64,000 bases of DNA from Pseudomonadota bacterium (GCA_021323675.1 JAJPKP010000040.1:1-64000), one strand, 5' to 3'; shown: positions 8,847-20,434, counted from the stretch's first letter. The notes: a model not told the origin generated them from the sequence alone. Numbers and translations: made by a program.

Positions 8847-10037
8847 CTACTGCTGTTCTTCGTCGCTTGGTGGCGGCGGCTTCAATTGGCTGTGCTCGGC
8901 GCCTGTCGTTATCCATCGCGCGATTTCAGCGCGCTCGCGGCGCAGAAAATCGCCGATCGCCTTGCGCAGCCCCGGATGCGCCACGTAGTGCATGCTGCGC
9001 GTGAGGGCAGGGTCGAATCCACGAAGCCACTTGTATTCGCCGCCTGCGCCCGGCTCGAATCGGGAAAGGCCGCGGGCGATCGCGTGCTCGATGCCGGCAT
9101 AGTAGCAGACCTCGAAGTGCAGGAAGCGGATCTCGCGAAAGCATCCCCAGTAACGCCCGTAAAGCACCCCGGCTTTTTCCAGGCAAATCGCGCCCGCGAC
9201 GATATCGCGGCGATCGTAGGCGGCGACAAACCTCAAGTGGCGCTTGAAGTTGCGCCGCAGCAGGTCGAAGAACTCCTTGTGCAGATACTGCCGTCCCCAA
9301 TAGAGCTTTTCGATGGTTGAGAGATAAATGTTGAACATCGTCGGGAACATCGTATCCGCGATTTCGTCGCCTGCGTGCACGCGCACGTCAATCCCGGCAT
9401 CTTTGACTGCCTGGCGTTCGTGGCGAACCGCAGTGCGGCGTTTGTGCTTGAGCCGCGCCAGGTAGTCGTCGAACGTCGCAAATCCCGAATTCTGCCAGTG
9501 ATACTGGTAGCCGTGCCGTTCCAGGAAGCCGGCCGCGGACAGAGTCGAAGCTTCGTCCTCAGAGCAGAAATTCACGTGAACGGACGACAGCTTGTTGTCA
9601 TCGCAAAGCCGCGCCAGCGAGTTGGCCAACACCGCCGAGAGCATCGCCCGATTCGATCCGGGCGCGGTCAGAAGCCGCCGCCCGGTGTGCGGGGTGAACG
9701 GCACGCCGACGAGCAGCTTCGGGAAGTAGCGGATGCCTGCGCGCTCCGCCGCATCCGCCCATCCATGGTCGAAGACGAATTCGCCCATGCTGTGCGATTT
9801 CAGGTAGAGGGGACACGCCGCAAGGATCCGATGTCCGGGGCGCTCGCGGATGACGATATGAAACGGAGCCCATCCGGTCTTGCGCGTGGCGGAACCCGAC
9901 TTCTCCATCGCGCACAGCCAGTCCCATTCGAGGAATGGCGAATCGCCGGGCTCAAGCACGCCGTTCCAATCGTCGCGCGAAATCTTTTCGATTCCTTCGA
10001 CGATCTGGACTTCGAGCTGCTGCGCGGTGTCGTTCAT
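8847..10037 (-). CDS. FemAB-like N-acyltransferase (COG3146/PF04339 family)
   Basis: A protein of 396 residues resembling the peptidogalycan/FemAB-like family: FLEWDWLCAMEKSGSATRKTGW near the N-terminus, VHVNFC in the middle, then GRYWGCFREIRFLHFEVCYYAGIEHAI and FEPGAGGEYKWLRGFDP near the C-terminus. The tandem GNAT-like fold suggests transfer of an acyl or aminoacyl group, but the substrate is unknown. No signal peptide or membrane segment. It converges with rmuC (60-base gap containing only a 5-bp hairpin) and is divergent from clpS. Confidence 0.83.
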   Translation of the reverse strand: MNDTAQQLEVQIVEGIEKISRDDWNGVLEPGDSPFLEWDWLCAMEKSGSATRKTGWAPFHIVIRERPGHRILAACPLYLKSHSMGEFVFDHGWADAAERAGIRYFPKLLVGVPFTPHTGRRLLTAPGSNRAMLSAVLANSLARLCDDNKLSSVHVNFCSEDEASTLSAAGFLERHGYQYHWQNSGFATFDDYLARLKHKRRTAVRHERQAVKDAGIDVRVHAGDEIADTMFPTMFNIYLSTIEKLYWGRQYLHKEFFDLLRRNFKRHLRFVAAYDRRDIVAGAICLEKAGVLYGRYWGCFREIRFLHFEVCYYAGIEHAIARGLSRFEPGAGGEYKWLRGFDPALTRSMHYVAHPGLRKAIGDFLRRERAEIARWITTGAEHSQLKPPPPSDEEQQ

Positions 10038-10168
10038 CGAATGATGCCGAGCTTAACAATCATCGGGTGAGCAACAAACCGGTCTGCGCATTTTAAGAGT
10101 CACGCGCTCCATGAAACCGCGTTTATCTGCTATTCTGGCATAGGGGGCAAGCTTGGCGGTTCGATGCG

Positions 10169-10549
10169 ATGAGCGTGGAAAACGAATATCGCTGGATCAG
10201 GGCGGCCGTAAATGGAACGGGCGGCGAGGATGACGCCGGCGGCGCGAGCGGCGGCACCGTCACCGAACGGCGGACCAAAACCCGCGCCAAAACCGCGAAG
10301 CCGCCGCTCTACAAGGTTATTCTGCTCAACGACGATTACACCCCGATGGAATTCGTCGTCGAGGTGCTGAAGGCCGTGTTTCACAAGCCGCACGCCGAAG
10401 CTACTCGCATCATGCTACACGTGCATCAGAACGGTATGGGCGTGGCCGGTGTCTATCCATACGAGATTGCGGAAACCAAGGGGCGCACAGTCGAGGAACT
10501 CGCGCGGCAGGCCGAGTATCCTCTGAAGTGCACGATGGAAAAGGAGTAG
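10169..10549 (+). CDS. clpS: ATP-dependent Clp protease adaptor ClpS
   Basis: A protein of 126 residues. About 40 unstructured N-terminal residues (G, A, T and K rich) precede the ClpS core, which has [20 protein letters not shown], then [21 protein letters not shown]. ClpS delivers N-degron substrates to ClpAP; the binding-pocket residues (NDDYTPMEF and the HQNG turn) are present. It ends 14 bases before clpA, in the conventional clpS-clpA operon. Confidence 0.95.
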   Translation: MSVENEYRWIRAAVNGTGGEDDAGGASGGTVTERRTKTRAKTAKPPLYKVILLNDDYTPMEFVVEVLKAVFHKPHAEATRIMLHVHQNGMGVAGVYPYEIAETKGRTVEELARQAEYPLKCTMEKE

Positions 10550-10563
10550 GGCGGAGCGAAGCG

Positions 10564-12900
<2,337 letters not shown>

Positions 12901-12983
12901 AGCTGCAGGGCGGCGCGAGGAACCTATCCGCCGGGGTTTCGGCTCGGATGCGATGAGTCCTGCCGCTACTTGGGTTTTCGGCG

Positions 12984-14585
12984 CTATTCGCGGCGCAGGA
13001 CCGTCGGATGGAGCCATTCGTCGCCGCCGGTCTTGCTGTGATCGATATTGTAGTGAAGCCCGCGCGATTCCTTGCGCGAACGCGCCGAGCGGATGATCAG
13101 TTCGGCGACCGTCGCGAGATTGCGAAGTTCGATCAGGTCTGAATCGATGGTGTGGTACCAGTAGTAGCTGTGAATCTCTTCCTTGAGCAGCTCGATTCGC
13201 CTGAGCGCCCGTTCGAGCCGCCGATCGCTTCGCACTATTCCCACATAGTTCCACATCAGGCGGCGAATCTCGTCCCAGCTCTGCGTGATAAGCACCCGCT
13301 CCTCACTGCGAATCGCGCGGCCCGGGTCCCATTCGGGAAACTCCGGCGGCGCACCGCCCGATGACTTTATCATCTCGATCGCGGCGACGGCTGCTCGCCG
13401 TCCCATCACCGCCGCCTCCAGCAGCGAATTCGAAGCGAGCCGGTTGGCCCCGTGCAGCCCGGTCATCGCGACTTCGCCCGCGGCGTACAGGCGCGGAATC
13501 GGCGTGGCGCCATCCAGGCCGGTTTGCACTCCACCGCACATGTAATGGGCGGCGGGGACGACCGGGATCGGCGCTTTGGTGAGGTCGAAGCCGAAACTGA
13601 GGCAGCGCTGATAGATGTTGGGGAAGCGACGGCGGATGAAGTCAGCGTCGCGATGGCTCAGATCGAGCAGAACGCAGTCCAGACCGTGGCGCTTCATCTC
13701 GGAGTCGATCGCCCGCGCGACTACATCGCGCGGCGCCAACTCAGCATCGGGATGATAGTCCTTCATGAAGGGCGTGCCGTCCGGCCGGCGCAGAATCGCG
13801 CCCTCGCCGCGAAGAGCTTCGGAGATGAGAAAAGACTTGGCGGCAGGATGGAACAGGCAGGTGGGATGGAACTGATAGAACTCCATGTTCGCGATCGGCG
13901 CGCCCACCCGATACGCCATCGCCACTCCGTCGCCCGAGGCGATGTCGGGATTGGTGGTGTAGAGATAGACCTTGCCCGCGCCGCCGGTGGCAAGCAGCGT
14001 CGCGCGCGCCAGGATCTTCTTGACGGTTTGGGACTTGCGGTCGTAGGCGTAGACGCCCCAGCAGGCGCCGGGATGGCCGGCCGTGGCGGTTTCGGTGAGT
14101 AGATTAACCGCGACGTGATTTTCGAGCGTGCGGATGTTCTCGATGGCGCTGGCGGCCTCGGTCAGCGCCCGCATTATCTCCTGCCCGGTGAGGTCCTGGG
14201 CATGAAGGACCCGGCGATGGCTGTGGCCGCCCTCGCGCCCCAGATCGAATTCGTCCTCGCCCCCGTGCTCGATTCTGCTGAACCGGGTACCAAGCCGGAT
14301 AAGCTCGCGGACCACGTCGGGGCCTTCGCGAACGATGCTTTCGACGGCGGCGCGATCGCAGAGACCGGCGCCGGCGCGCAGGGTGTCCTCGATGTGCGAC
14401 TCGAAGGAATCGTGCACGCTCCAGACGCTGGCGATTCCGCCCTGTGCGTAGGCGGTATTGGCTTCGGTGCTGGCGGCTTTGGTCAGAACCGTGACGGTTC
14501 CAAATTCGGCGGCCCGGATCGCGAACATCAATCCCGCGATACCTCCGCCGATGACGAGAAAGTCGCTCTGGAACTCGCGATTCAT
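12984..14585 (-). CDS. nadB: L-aspartate oxidase NadB
   Basis: A flavoprotein of 533 residues that oxidises L-aspartate to iminoaspartate, the first step of de novo NAD synthesis. The FAD-binding motif GGGIAGLMFAIRAAE lies at residues 12-26. TEANTAYAQGGIASVW, MEFYQFHPTCLF, HYMCGGVQTGLDGATPIPRLYAAGE and GLHGANRLASNSLLE are family signatures, and the C-terminal helical domain is complete. nadA and nadC are not in view. It is divergent from pgsA. Confidence 0.95.
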   Translation of the reverse strand: MNREFQSDFLVIGGGIAGLMFAIRAAEFGTVTVLTKAASTEANTAYAQGGIASVWSVHDSFESHIEDTLRAGAGLCDRAAVESIVREGPDVVRELIRLGTRFSRIEHGGEDEFDLGREGGHSHRRVLHAQDLTGQEIMRALTEAASAIENIRTLENHVAVNLLTETATAGHPGACWGVYAYDRKSQTVKKILARATLLATGGAGKVYLYTTNPDIASGDGVAMAYRVGAPIANMEFYQFHPTCLFHPAAKSFLISEALRGEGAILRRPDGTPFMKDYHPDAELAPRDVVARAIDSEMKRHGLDCVLLDLSHRDADFIRRRFPNIYQRCLSFGFDLTKAPIPVVPAAHYMCGGVQTGLDGATPIPRLYAAGEVAMTGLHGANRLASNSLLEAAVMGRRAAVAAIEMIKSSGGAPPEFPEWDPGRAIRSEERVLITQSWDEIRRLMWNYVGIVRSDRRLERALRRIELLKEEIHSYYWYHTIDSDLIELRNLATVAELIIRSARSRKESRGLHYNIDHSKTGGDEWLHPTVLRRE

Positions 14586-14780
14586 GCAATCAAGCCTGCC
14601 AAGGCCGGGTGTCTGGGAAGGGGCTGTTCCATCTTGAACGCTGTGAAAACGCTACGTTGCGGAAGCATGACCAGTCAACATCGCGCGAGCGTCAGCCGGA
14701 GACCGGCACCAGCCTCGATTTGCTCCGTCACCCCGATTTCCATATTGTCAAAAAAGACCCTTGCGGCGGAGCCCAAAGGC

Positions 14781-15368
14781 GTGGAATTCACGACGCCAAA
14801 TGTCCTGACACTGCTCAGGATTGCCAGCGTACCCGTCCTGATATGGTTGCTCACGTATACGGGACCGCTGCCCTCGGCTATTGCCGCGGGAGTGTTCTTC
14901 CTTGCGACCATCACCGACTTCTTCGACGGCTACCTCGCCCGCAGCTACAACTCGGTCACGGCGATGGGCAAGTTCCTTGACCCGATGGCCGACAAGCTGG
15001 TCGTAGCCGCCGCGCTAATCATGCTGGCCGGGATGCATCGGACGCCGCACGTGCCGGCATGGATAGTGGTGGTGCTGGTGGCGCGCGAGATCATGGTGAC
15101 CGGTCTGCGCGCCGTCGCGGCCGCGGAAGGGATAGTGATGGGCGCGGACGAGCTCGGGAAGTACAAGATGACGCTTCAGGCCATCGCGATTCACGGCCTG
15201 CTCATCCATTACACCTACTTCCACGTCGATTGCTTCGCGTTTGGGATGTTCGTGCTGTGGATCGCGCTGGTGGTTACCGTCTGGTCAGGGATCGACTACT
15301 ATCTGAAGGTGATGCGCGCGTTGAGGCCGCAAACGATGCGCGTAGCCGGCAAGCGGGCGGCGGTCTGA
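14781..15368 (+). CDS. pgsA: Phosphatidylglycerophosphate synthase PgsA
   Basis: A multipass membrane enzyme of 195 residues that makes phosphatidylglycerophosphate from CDP-diacylglycerol. The CDP-alcohol phosphotransferase signature D-x2-DG-x2-AR-x8-G-x3-D-x3-D is intact (DFFDGYLARSYNS, then GKFLDPMADK). The start chosen is GTG 14781, giving the usual PgsA opening (FTTPNVLTLLRI) and a normal length, with GGAG nine bases upstream. ATG 14667 would add 38 unconserved residues. It is followed 50 bases later by tRNA-Gly. Confidence 0.9.
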   Translation: MEFTTPNVLTLLRIASVPVLIWLLTYTGPLPSAIAAGVFFLATITDFFDGYLARSYNSVTAMGKFLDPMADKLVVAAALIMLAGMHRTPHVPAWIVVVLVAREIMVTGLRAVAAAEGIVMGADELGKYKMTLQAIAIHGLLIHYTYFHVDCFAFGMFVLWIALVVTVWSGIDYYLKVMRALRPQTMRVAGKRAAV

Positions 15369-15418
15369 TTGACTCGGACCCAAACCCCCGATAAACGATC
15401 TAGTCCGGCCTGTGGCGA

Positions 15419-15494
15419 GCGGGTGTAGCTCAGTTGGTAGAGCGTGTGCTTGCCAAGCACAAGGTCGTCGGTTCGAAACCGATCACCCGCTCCA
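15419..15494 (+). tRNA. tRNA-Gly (GCC)
   Basis: A complete cloverleaf: acceptor stem GCGGGTG/CACCCGC, anticodon loop TTGCCAA giving GCC, T-loop TTCGAAA, discriminator T and an encoded 3' CCA (15492-15494). Confidence 0.97.
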
Positions 15495-15566
15495 TCAGAA
15501 TCCCATGCAAAAATCTTCTCGCGTTGTTCGCGATCCGGTCCCATCGCCCGCGATCGCGGGTCGGGC

Positions 15567-16034
15567 TTATCGTGCCGGGGGCTGGGCGGCTTGCTGCTTG
15601 AGGGCCGCTGACTCGGATTTGACCCAGGCCATTAGGACATCGCGATCGGCTGGCGATAATCTGGCTTCCCGGTGCATCGGATAGATGTAGTACCAGGGCG
15701 GCATCTCTCCTTCCTCGATGGTCTTTCCGATCTCCTTGAGCTTTTTCTGGCGGCGGGCCGGGCTATAGGTTCCCCACGTCGAGAAGTTCAGCTCGTCGCG
15801 CCCCTCATGGACATCGTGTGCGACCAGCCAGGAAGCGGGCGCCACGTCGGCGTACCAGGGCCACGCCACTTCGTTGGAATGGCAGTCGTAGCACGAGCGC
15901 CGCATTATCTCCTTCACTTGCGGCGGCGCGATGACCTCGCTCTCGACCGGTGGATTGCTCTTGTCGATACGGAAAAGCTGCGCGACCAGGAGGATTGCCA
16001 CCAGTGCCACGCCGGCTGCCTTCAGGATCTTCAT
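15567..16034 (-). CDS. Membrane-anchored haem-binding domain protein
   Basis: A protein of 155 residues. An N-terminal membrane anchor (residues 5-21) is followed by a small domain with one CxxCH haem c site (C48, C51, H52) and a conserved EVAWPWYADVAP...WLVAHDVHEGRDELNFS stretch typical of the Haem_bd family (PF14376). A later EEGEMPPWYY supplies a Met that could be the distal ligand. It is expected on the periplasmic side of the membrane as a mono-haem protein of unknown partner. The start is ATG 16034 (a GTG precedes it by one codon). Confidence 0.8.
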   Translation of the reverse strand: MKILKAAGVALVAILLVAQLFRIDKSNPPVESEVIAPPQVKEIMRRSCYDCHSNEVAWPWYADVAPASWLVAHDVHEGRDELNFSTWGTYSPARRQKKLKEIGKTIEEGEMPPWYYIYPMHREARLSPADRDVLMAWVKSESAALKQQAAQPPAR

Positions 16035-16187
16035 CACTCTCGTTAGCGAAACCTCTTGATACCTTCGCGCCGAAGTTCAACTACGGCAAACGTTTTAGAC
16101 GCCTCAGTATGCGAGGTTGTTCCGGGTGCGCAGGCGCAAGAAAATCATTTGTTGAAACTCGGTTAGCCCACAGCACGGCCGGGTGTG

Positions 16188-16224
16188 AAAAGCAGCAGGC
16201 CCCGCTGGAATCGGGGCCTGCTGC
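16188..16224 (-). terminator. Rho-independent terminator of the secreted-protein gene
   Basis: A perfect 12-bp GC-rich stem (16192-16203 pairs with 16213-16224) with a 9-nt loop, followed on the minus strand by TTTT. It lies 33 bases after the stop codon at 16257. This is the clearest intrinsic terminator in the window. Confidence 0.85.
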
Positions 16225-16256
16225 CGGGGACTCGGTCGACCGGTTAAGTCGAGATG

Positions 16257-17294
16257 TTACTTGGTGAGGGTCAGCGGGGTCTCACGGTCGATTGAACCGC
16301 AAGTCGCCTTGATATCCACCGTTTCCGCTTCGGACACCGGATGGGTGGTAACCTGGAATTTGCCAATCTTCGAGCCGCTGGGAATCGTCAGAGTGGTAGG
16401 AACTGACGCGGCCGATGGCGTATCGCTTGAGAGCAATATGACCTCGCCGCCCGACGGGGCCGCGCTGGTGAGTCGCACCACGCCGCGCGGACGGACCGCA
16501 CCGCCTTTGCCGCGCTTCGGGCTTATCTTGAGCGAGGCGAGATTGTTGGAGCAGGCTGACGTTGAGCTCGAACTCAAGACGGTGGCGTGAAGCATGGTGC
16601 CGATCAGAGCGCCCGGCTGGCCGTTGTCGTCCGCATAGACGTCGGTCGTCTCGACGATGCTCTCGACCTTATCCTGAGGATCCAGTGAATCGTCGTGGGA
16701 AAGCGTCTCGTTTGGATCGAGCTTCTCGGGCGAGGAATCGACTTCAGAGCTGTCGGTGTAAACCGGATTGTCGGTCTGGAGTTCTTCCAGCGAGACTCCG
16801 CGATTGGCGTTGAGCACCCGTCGCTGCACCCAGACCGGCTTGCCGTCGGGCGAATCGTTGCGGATGTCGCTGTTTACGGTATCGCCGCTCAGAGCTTCAG
16901 CCTCGTGAGGGAATGCCACATCGCTCGAGGCGCCGCCGCAATCGCTGCTGCCACTCTTCCATCGGTAGGTGGCGTTGGACGCGGGAGAGGAGAGGCTCAC
17001 ACCGAAATGCTCGACAGTATCGGGGTCCGTCTTGTGTCCCTTATACACGACCTTGGTATCGCTTCCGTTGGCGCTGACGGATGGCGCGCCGAAATCCGGG
17101 TTGCGAAAGGTGTGGAACACCTCGTTCGGTGAGACGCCGGAAAGATCGATCTCAAAGCCGTCACATGAGGTGCCGGTCCGGTTCGCGACATCGAAGCCGC
17201 TGAGGGAACTCATCAGGTCGATCGAACTGGCTCGCGCGCGCGTGACCCCGACCGTCGTCAACAACATCGCCACTGCAAGGACTATTCGTTTCAT
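16257..17294 (-). CDS. Secreted protein of unknown function with a C-terminal Ig-like segment
   Basis: A protein of 345 residues with a clear Sec signal peptide (MKRIVLAVAMLLTTVGVTRARA). The body is rich in S, D, T and N. Residues 250-345 show a repeat-like beta-sandwich pattern (VRLTSAAPSGGEVILLSSD, then VPTTLTIPSGSKIGKFQVTTHPV, then VDIKATCGS) common in bacterial Ig-like surface proteins. I do not recognise the first 240 residues. It is transcribed alone: a strong terminator follows and about 480 bases of non-coding DNA precede it. Confidence 0.7.
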   Translation of the reverse strand: MKRIVLAVAMLLTTVGVTRARASSIDLMSSLSGFDVANRTGTSCDGFEIDLSGVSPNEVFHTFRNPDFGAPSVSANGSDTKVVYKGHKTDPDTVEHFGVSLSSPASNATYRWKSGSSDCGGASSDVAFPHEAEALSGDTVNSDIRNDSPDGKPVWVQRRVLNANRGVSLEELQTDNPVYTDSSEVDSSPEKLDPNETLSHDDSLDPQDKVESIVETTDVYADDNGQPGALIGTMLHATVLSSSSTSACSNNLASLKISPKRGKGGAVRPRGVVRLTSAAPSGGEVILLSSDTPSAASVPTTLTIPSGSKIGKFQVTTHPVSEAETVDIKATCGSIDRETPLTLTK

Positions 17295-17775
17295 CGCACT
17301 CCTGCTTTAGTCGCAATCTGTCGCTCCGATGCGACCGGGGTTTTTACGTACGCCTGGCTTGGCGCGCGACACCGACTAGAGCAACGGATGTGCCGCGAAT
17401 GATTCGAGAATCGCGAAATGCGATTGATCAGCTAAATCAAGCAGAATTCCAATCTGAGCGATGGCGGTACGGAGGTCGCGGTTCAAAGTTTTGAACCCTT
17501 GGCACGTGACCGTCAGAATTTTTGAACGCGTGCGGGCACGGCGACAGCGGATGCCCGCTTCGCCTCGGCGTCTTCGCTTTGTATCGCAGGCTCCGACCGA
17601 TGCGTGTCAGAGCGGGAGCTCTTCCGAGACTCTCCTACGACTTGAGATGGGAAAGTAAATTCGCTCTCGCGAGTCGAGTGGCCATCGAAGATTTTCGCAT
17701 AGAACGCGCAGCGCGATGCGAGCTTTCAGGATTGCGCCCGGGGGTCGTTTTCTGACCAAAATCGGAATTCGCTTC
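17295..17775. other. Non-coding stretch with one palindrome
   Basis: These 481 bases lie between the start of the secreted-protein gene and the stop of the FixJ-like regulator. The short plus-strand open frames here have no family features or ribosome-binding sites. The only structure I see is the inverted repeat at 17480-17497. It probably carries the promoter for the secreted protein, but I cannot place a -35/-10 pair with confidence. Confidence 0.5.
17480..17497. repeat. Perfect inverted repeat GGTTCAAA-GT-TTTGAACC
   Basis: Eight-base arms with a two-base spacer, about 185 bases upstream of the secreted-protein gene. It could be an operator for a dimeric regulator. There is no second copy in the window, so function is speculative. 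Confidence 0.35.
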
Positions 17776-18435
17776 TCAATTCGGTCGAAGAATTCCCCTT
17801 GCCCGTGAGAAACTCAAGTGCGATGGCCTGGCGCCGAGGTGATGAGCCATCAAAACCAGATCGGCGAGGGAATCCGCGCGCATCTTTCGCATCACCACTC
17901 CGCGATGTTGCTTGATGGTCTTTTCGGCGGCGCCCAGTTCCGCGGCGATTTGTTTGTTGAGCAGACCCACGGTCACCAGCCCGAATACCTGGCGCTCGCG
18001 AGGGGTCAGCGCATCGTAACGTTTCCTTAGTTGGTTTAGTTTCGCGGTCTCGGCCTCGCCGGAGTGAGCGCGGCGTGTCGCGCGCTCGATCGCTTCCAGC
18101 AAAGCTTTACGTCTGACCGGTTTCTCCAGAAAATCGACGGCCCCGGATTTCATTGCTTGCACGCTCGCCGACACGTCACCGTGCCCGGTTAGAAAAACGA
18201 TCGCGGCATTAGGCATCTGCTCCGAAAGCTGACGCTGCAACTGCAGCCCGTCCGTTTCGGGCATCCGCAAATCCGAGACGATGCAGCTCACGCGCAGGGT
18301 TGACGCGGCTGCAAACAGCTCTTTGGCCGAGGAAAACGCGCGAGGCTCGAGTCCGGCAGCCGTCAGCATCCGAACCAGCGCCTTCCGGATGGATTCGTCG
18401 TCGTCGACGATTGCGATGGCTTCTTTCTCAAGCAT
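17776..18435 (-). CDS. FixJ-type response regulator (REC + LuxR-type HTH)
   Basis: A protein of 219 residues. The receiver domain has the acidic pocket DDD (11-13), phospho-acceptor D55 in CIVSDLRMP, a T in FLTGHGD and K in EKPV. A LuxR/NarL-type HTH follows (LTPRERQVFGLVTVGLLNKQIAAELG...TIKQHRGVVMRKM, about 143-195). The domain order is that of FixJ/TtrR/NarL regulators, which bind two-fold symmetric operators as dimers. It overlaps the upstream kinase gene by eight bases, so the two form a two-component pair. It is the best local candidate to bind the GACCTTGGTC palindromes. Confidence 0.9.
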   Translation of the reverse strand: MLEKEAIAIVDDDESIRKALVRMLTAAGLEPRAFSSAKELFAAASTLRVSCIVSDLRMPETDGLQLQRQLSEQMPNAAIVFLTGHGDVSASVQAMKSGAVDFLEKPVRRKALLEAIERATRRAHSGEAETAKLNQLRKRYDALTPRERQVFGLVTVGLLNKQIAAELGAAEKTIKQHRGVVMRKMRADSLADLVLMAHHLGARPSHLSFSRARGILRPN

Positions 18436-19888
18436 GCCCGTTCACATCCTGAGGCGGCTCTGGAGCGCGGACCTCGCTTAGGGCGGGCAGTGAGATTTCG
18501 AAGGTCGAGCCCCGATCCGGATTGGGACGCGCCGATAGGCGGCCACCGTGCGCGGTCACGATCGAGCGGGCTATGGTGAGACCCATGCCCATTCCGCTCG
18601 GTTTGGTCGTAAAAAACGGCTCAAAGATACGTGCAAGTGTCGCGGGTTCCAGGCCTTTTCCGGAATCACTGATTACGATGCGCACCCGTCCAGCATCGGC
18701 GACAATGGAGGCAGAAACCTCTCGTTTATCGCCACTCTGCGAAACAGCATCGAAGGCGTTAAGAAACAGGTTCAGAATGGCCTGCTGGAGCTGGATTCGG
18801 TTACCAGCCACGTAAGCTCCCGCCCGCGGCGCCTCGAGGGTCAGGGACACCTTGCGAAAAAGGGCGTCGCTCCGGACCATTCGCACTATTTCGCCCACAA
18901 CTTCGGTGAGTTCGAGCGGTACCCTTTCCGCGTGATCCTTGCGGAAGAAGGCGCGCAGGGACTTGATGATTTCCGTGGCGCGCAAATTGTCCTGCACGAT
19001 GTCGCTTGCGGCGACTCGGAGTTCGTCCAGGTCCACGGCATCCGAGTCCAGGATGCTCTGGATCGCTTCGGCGTTGCTCAAGATGGCGGCCATCGGCTGA
19101 TTAAGCTGATGTGCAAGCGAAGCTGTCAGCTCGCCCATCACCGCCGTGCGCGAAACATGTGCCAGTTCGTTGCGGAGGAGGGCAATCTCCTCCCCGGCGC
19201 TTCTCCGTTGAAGAGCGTTCGCAAACACTTCGGCTACAAATTGGAAGCGCCGAATCAGTCTGGGCGACCAGGAGCGTTCCTTCCTTAAGGTCGCAAAACC
19301 GAGCGCTGCGACCGTTACGGAGTTAATGCGAAGCGGCACGGTCACGTTGGATTTGGGAAAGTAGCGCCGGAACGTTTTGAAGTCGCCTTCAAATTCAGGC
19401 ATGAGTTCCCGGACTTTGGAAAATACAATAGTCCGTCCATCCATCAAGCACTGATCAAACCACGGGGCCCGTTTGGCCAATTCCATGCCCACCGGCAGCT
19501 TGATGAGGTTGCCGCGCGACCATGAATGTCGCACAACCAGCCGCTCGGAATTGGAATCAATTTCTGCCAGCGCACCCCTGTCGAGATCGTGACTCAGAAC
19601 AATCTTCCGGATCCATCGGTCTATTTCGCTTCCGATGTCGGCGACCGGAACTCGCACGAATGACGTGGACAATTCCTCCGCGAAGTCTTCAAAACGCCCT
19701 CCTTCCGGGGTGCCCTTGAGAGGTTGACCGGCTTTGGGCGACTTGTATCCGGGTGCCTTTGCTCTTGAGCTGTCAGAACCCACGATACGAACACGAGCCT
19801 TTTGAGTGTTAAACCTCCCCGCCGCGTCGTTCGGGGGGATTCGGTCGCAGAGCTGGAACTGGATTTTTAGTTGAGCAAATTTGTTCAA
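18428..19888 (-). CDS. Sensor histidine kinase with GAF-like input domain
   Basis: A protein of 486 residues without membrane segments. Residues 75-225 look like a GAF sensor domain. The HisKA helix carries H260 (SLAHQLNQPMAAIL), then the N box (LNLFLNAFDAV), G1 (ISDSGKGLEP), F box (FEPFFTTKPSG) and G2 (GMGLTIARSIV) of the ATPase domain. The kinase part resembles FixL/DctB-type enzymes. A soluble GAF sensor paired with a FixJ/NarL regulator is also the DosS/DosT plan; no haem ligand can be assigned by eye. The start is uncertain: TTG 19888 opens the frame, and the first 65 residues are unconserved. Confidence 0.88.
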   Translation of the reverse strand: MNKFAQLKIQFQLCDRIPPNDAAGRFNTQKARVRIVGSDSSRAKAPGYKSPKAGQPLKGTPEGGRFEDFAEELSTSFVRVPVADIGSEIDRWIRKIVLSHDLDRGALAEIDSNSERLVVRHSWSRGNLIKLPVGMELAKRAPWFDQCLMDGRTIVFSKVRELMPEFEGDFKTFRRYFPKSNVTVPLRINSVTVAALGFATLRKERSWSPRLIRRFQFVAEVFANALQRRSAGEEIALLRNELAHVSRTAVMGELTASLAHQLNQPMAAILSNAEAIQSILDSDAVDLDELRVAASDIVQDNLRATEIIKSLRAFFRKDHAERVPLELTEVVGEIVRMVRSDALFRKVSLTLEAPRAGAYVAGNRIQLQQAILNLFLNAFDAVSQSGDKREVSASIVADAGRVRIVISDSGKGLEPATLARIFEPFFTTKPSGMGMGLTIARSIVTAHGGRLSARPNPDRGSTFEISLPALSEVRAPEPPQDVNGHA

Positions 19889-19997
19889 AACTCACAGTAT
19901 CTAAAGTTAACATATATTGGAAGGATGATTTTGATCAGGCGGCGCCGGCGAAAATCTGGAGCGGCGCTGCTCTTGTCACAAGGATGCCCGCGAGCGG

Positions 19998-20381
19998 TCA
20001 TGAATGATTTTGCTCGTAGAGGGCCCCATCGATGGAAGCGATCAACTGATCTCTTGCGAATGGCTTGATCAGCAGCGCGACCGGATGCGCGCGAAGCGCG
20101 AGACTTCGCGTCTCCTCATCGTACTGTCCGGTGATCAGGACTACAGGCAGCGAGCAGCCCAAACTCGCAAGCTTCTCGCATAACTCGACGCCGTTCATCT
20201 CCGGCAGATTGATGTCAACCACCAGGCAAGCCCTCGCCCTGGGAAGTTCGCTTTTCAGGAGTGTACTGGGCCGATCGTAGGCTCGAACGTCAAACCCGGC
20301 CGCCTTGATTAGACGTCGCAGCGCTCGCAGCATCGAGGGGTCGTCGTCAATGACGATAACAACGGGCTTAACTTTGGTCAC
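19998..20381 (-). CDS. Stand-alone receiver (REC-only) protein
   Basis: A protein of 127 residues consisting of a receiver domain: acidic pocket IDDD (11-14), phospho-acceptor D56 in VVDINLPEMNG, T in LITGQ and K in LIKPF. There is no output domain. The start is GTG 20381 after GGGAG. It lies upstream of the kinase gene on the same strand, with about 110 bases between, and may act as a phosphate sink or second target of that kinase. Its upstream region carries two near-matches to the GACCTTGGTC palindrome. Confidence 0.87.
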   Translation of the reverse strand: MTKVKPVVIVIDDDPSMLRALRRLIKAAGFDVRAYDRPSTLLKSELPRARACLVVDINLPEMNGVELCEKLASLGCSLPVVLITGQYDEETRSLALRAHPVALLIKPFARDQLIASIDGALYEQNHS

Positions 20382-20434
20382 GCAGGATCTCCCGACCCTT
20401 ACAAGTCACTCAGCGACGCTACACCTTGCAAGTC

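Noticed and set aside
14115..14780. An upstream extension of the pgsA frame
   Set aside because: It is antisense to nadB and adds over 200 residues unrelated to PgsA; family length and the N-terminal motif fit the start at 14781.
17498..17520. TTGGCAC-like sequence that could be a sigma-54 -24 element
   Set aside because: No GC-containing -12 element at the required spacing.
17461..17755. Two overlapping short plus-strand frames in the gap after the FixJ-like gene
   Set aside because: No ribosome-binding site, arginine-rich composition and no hydrophobic or motif pattern.
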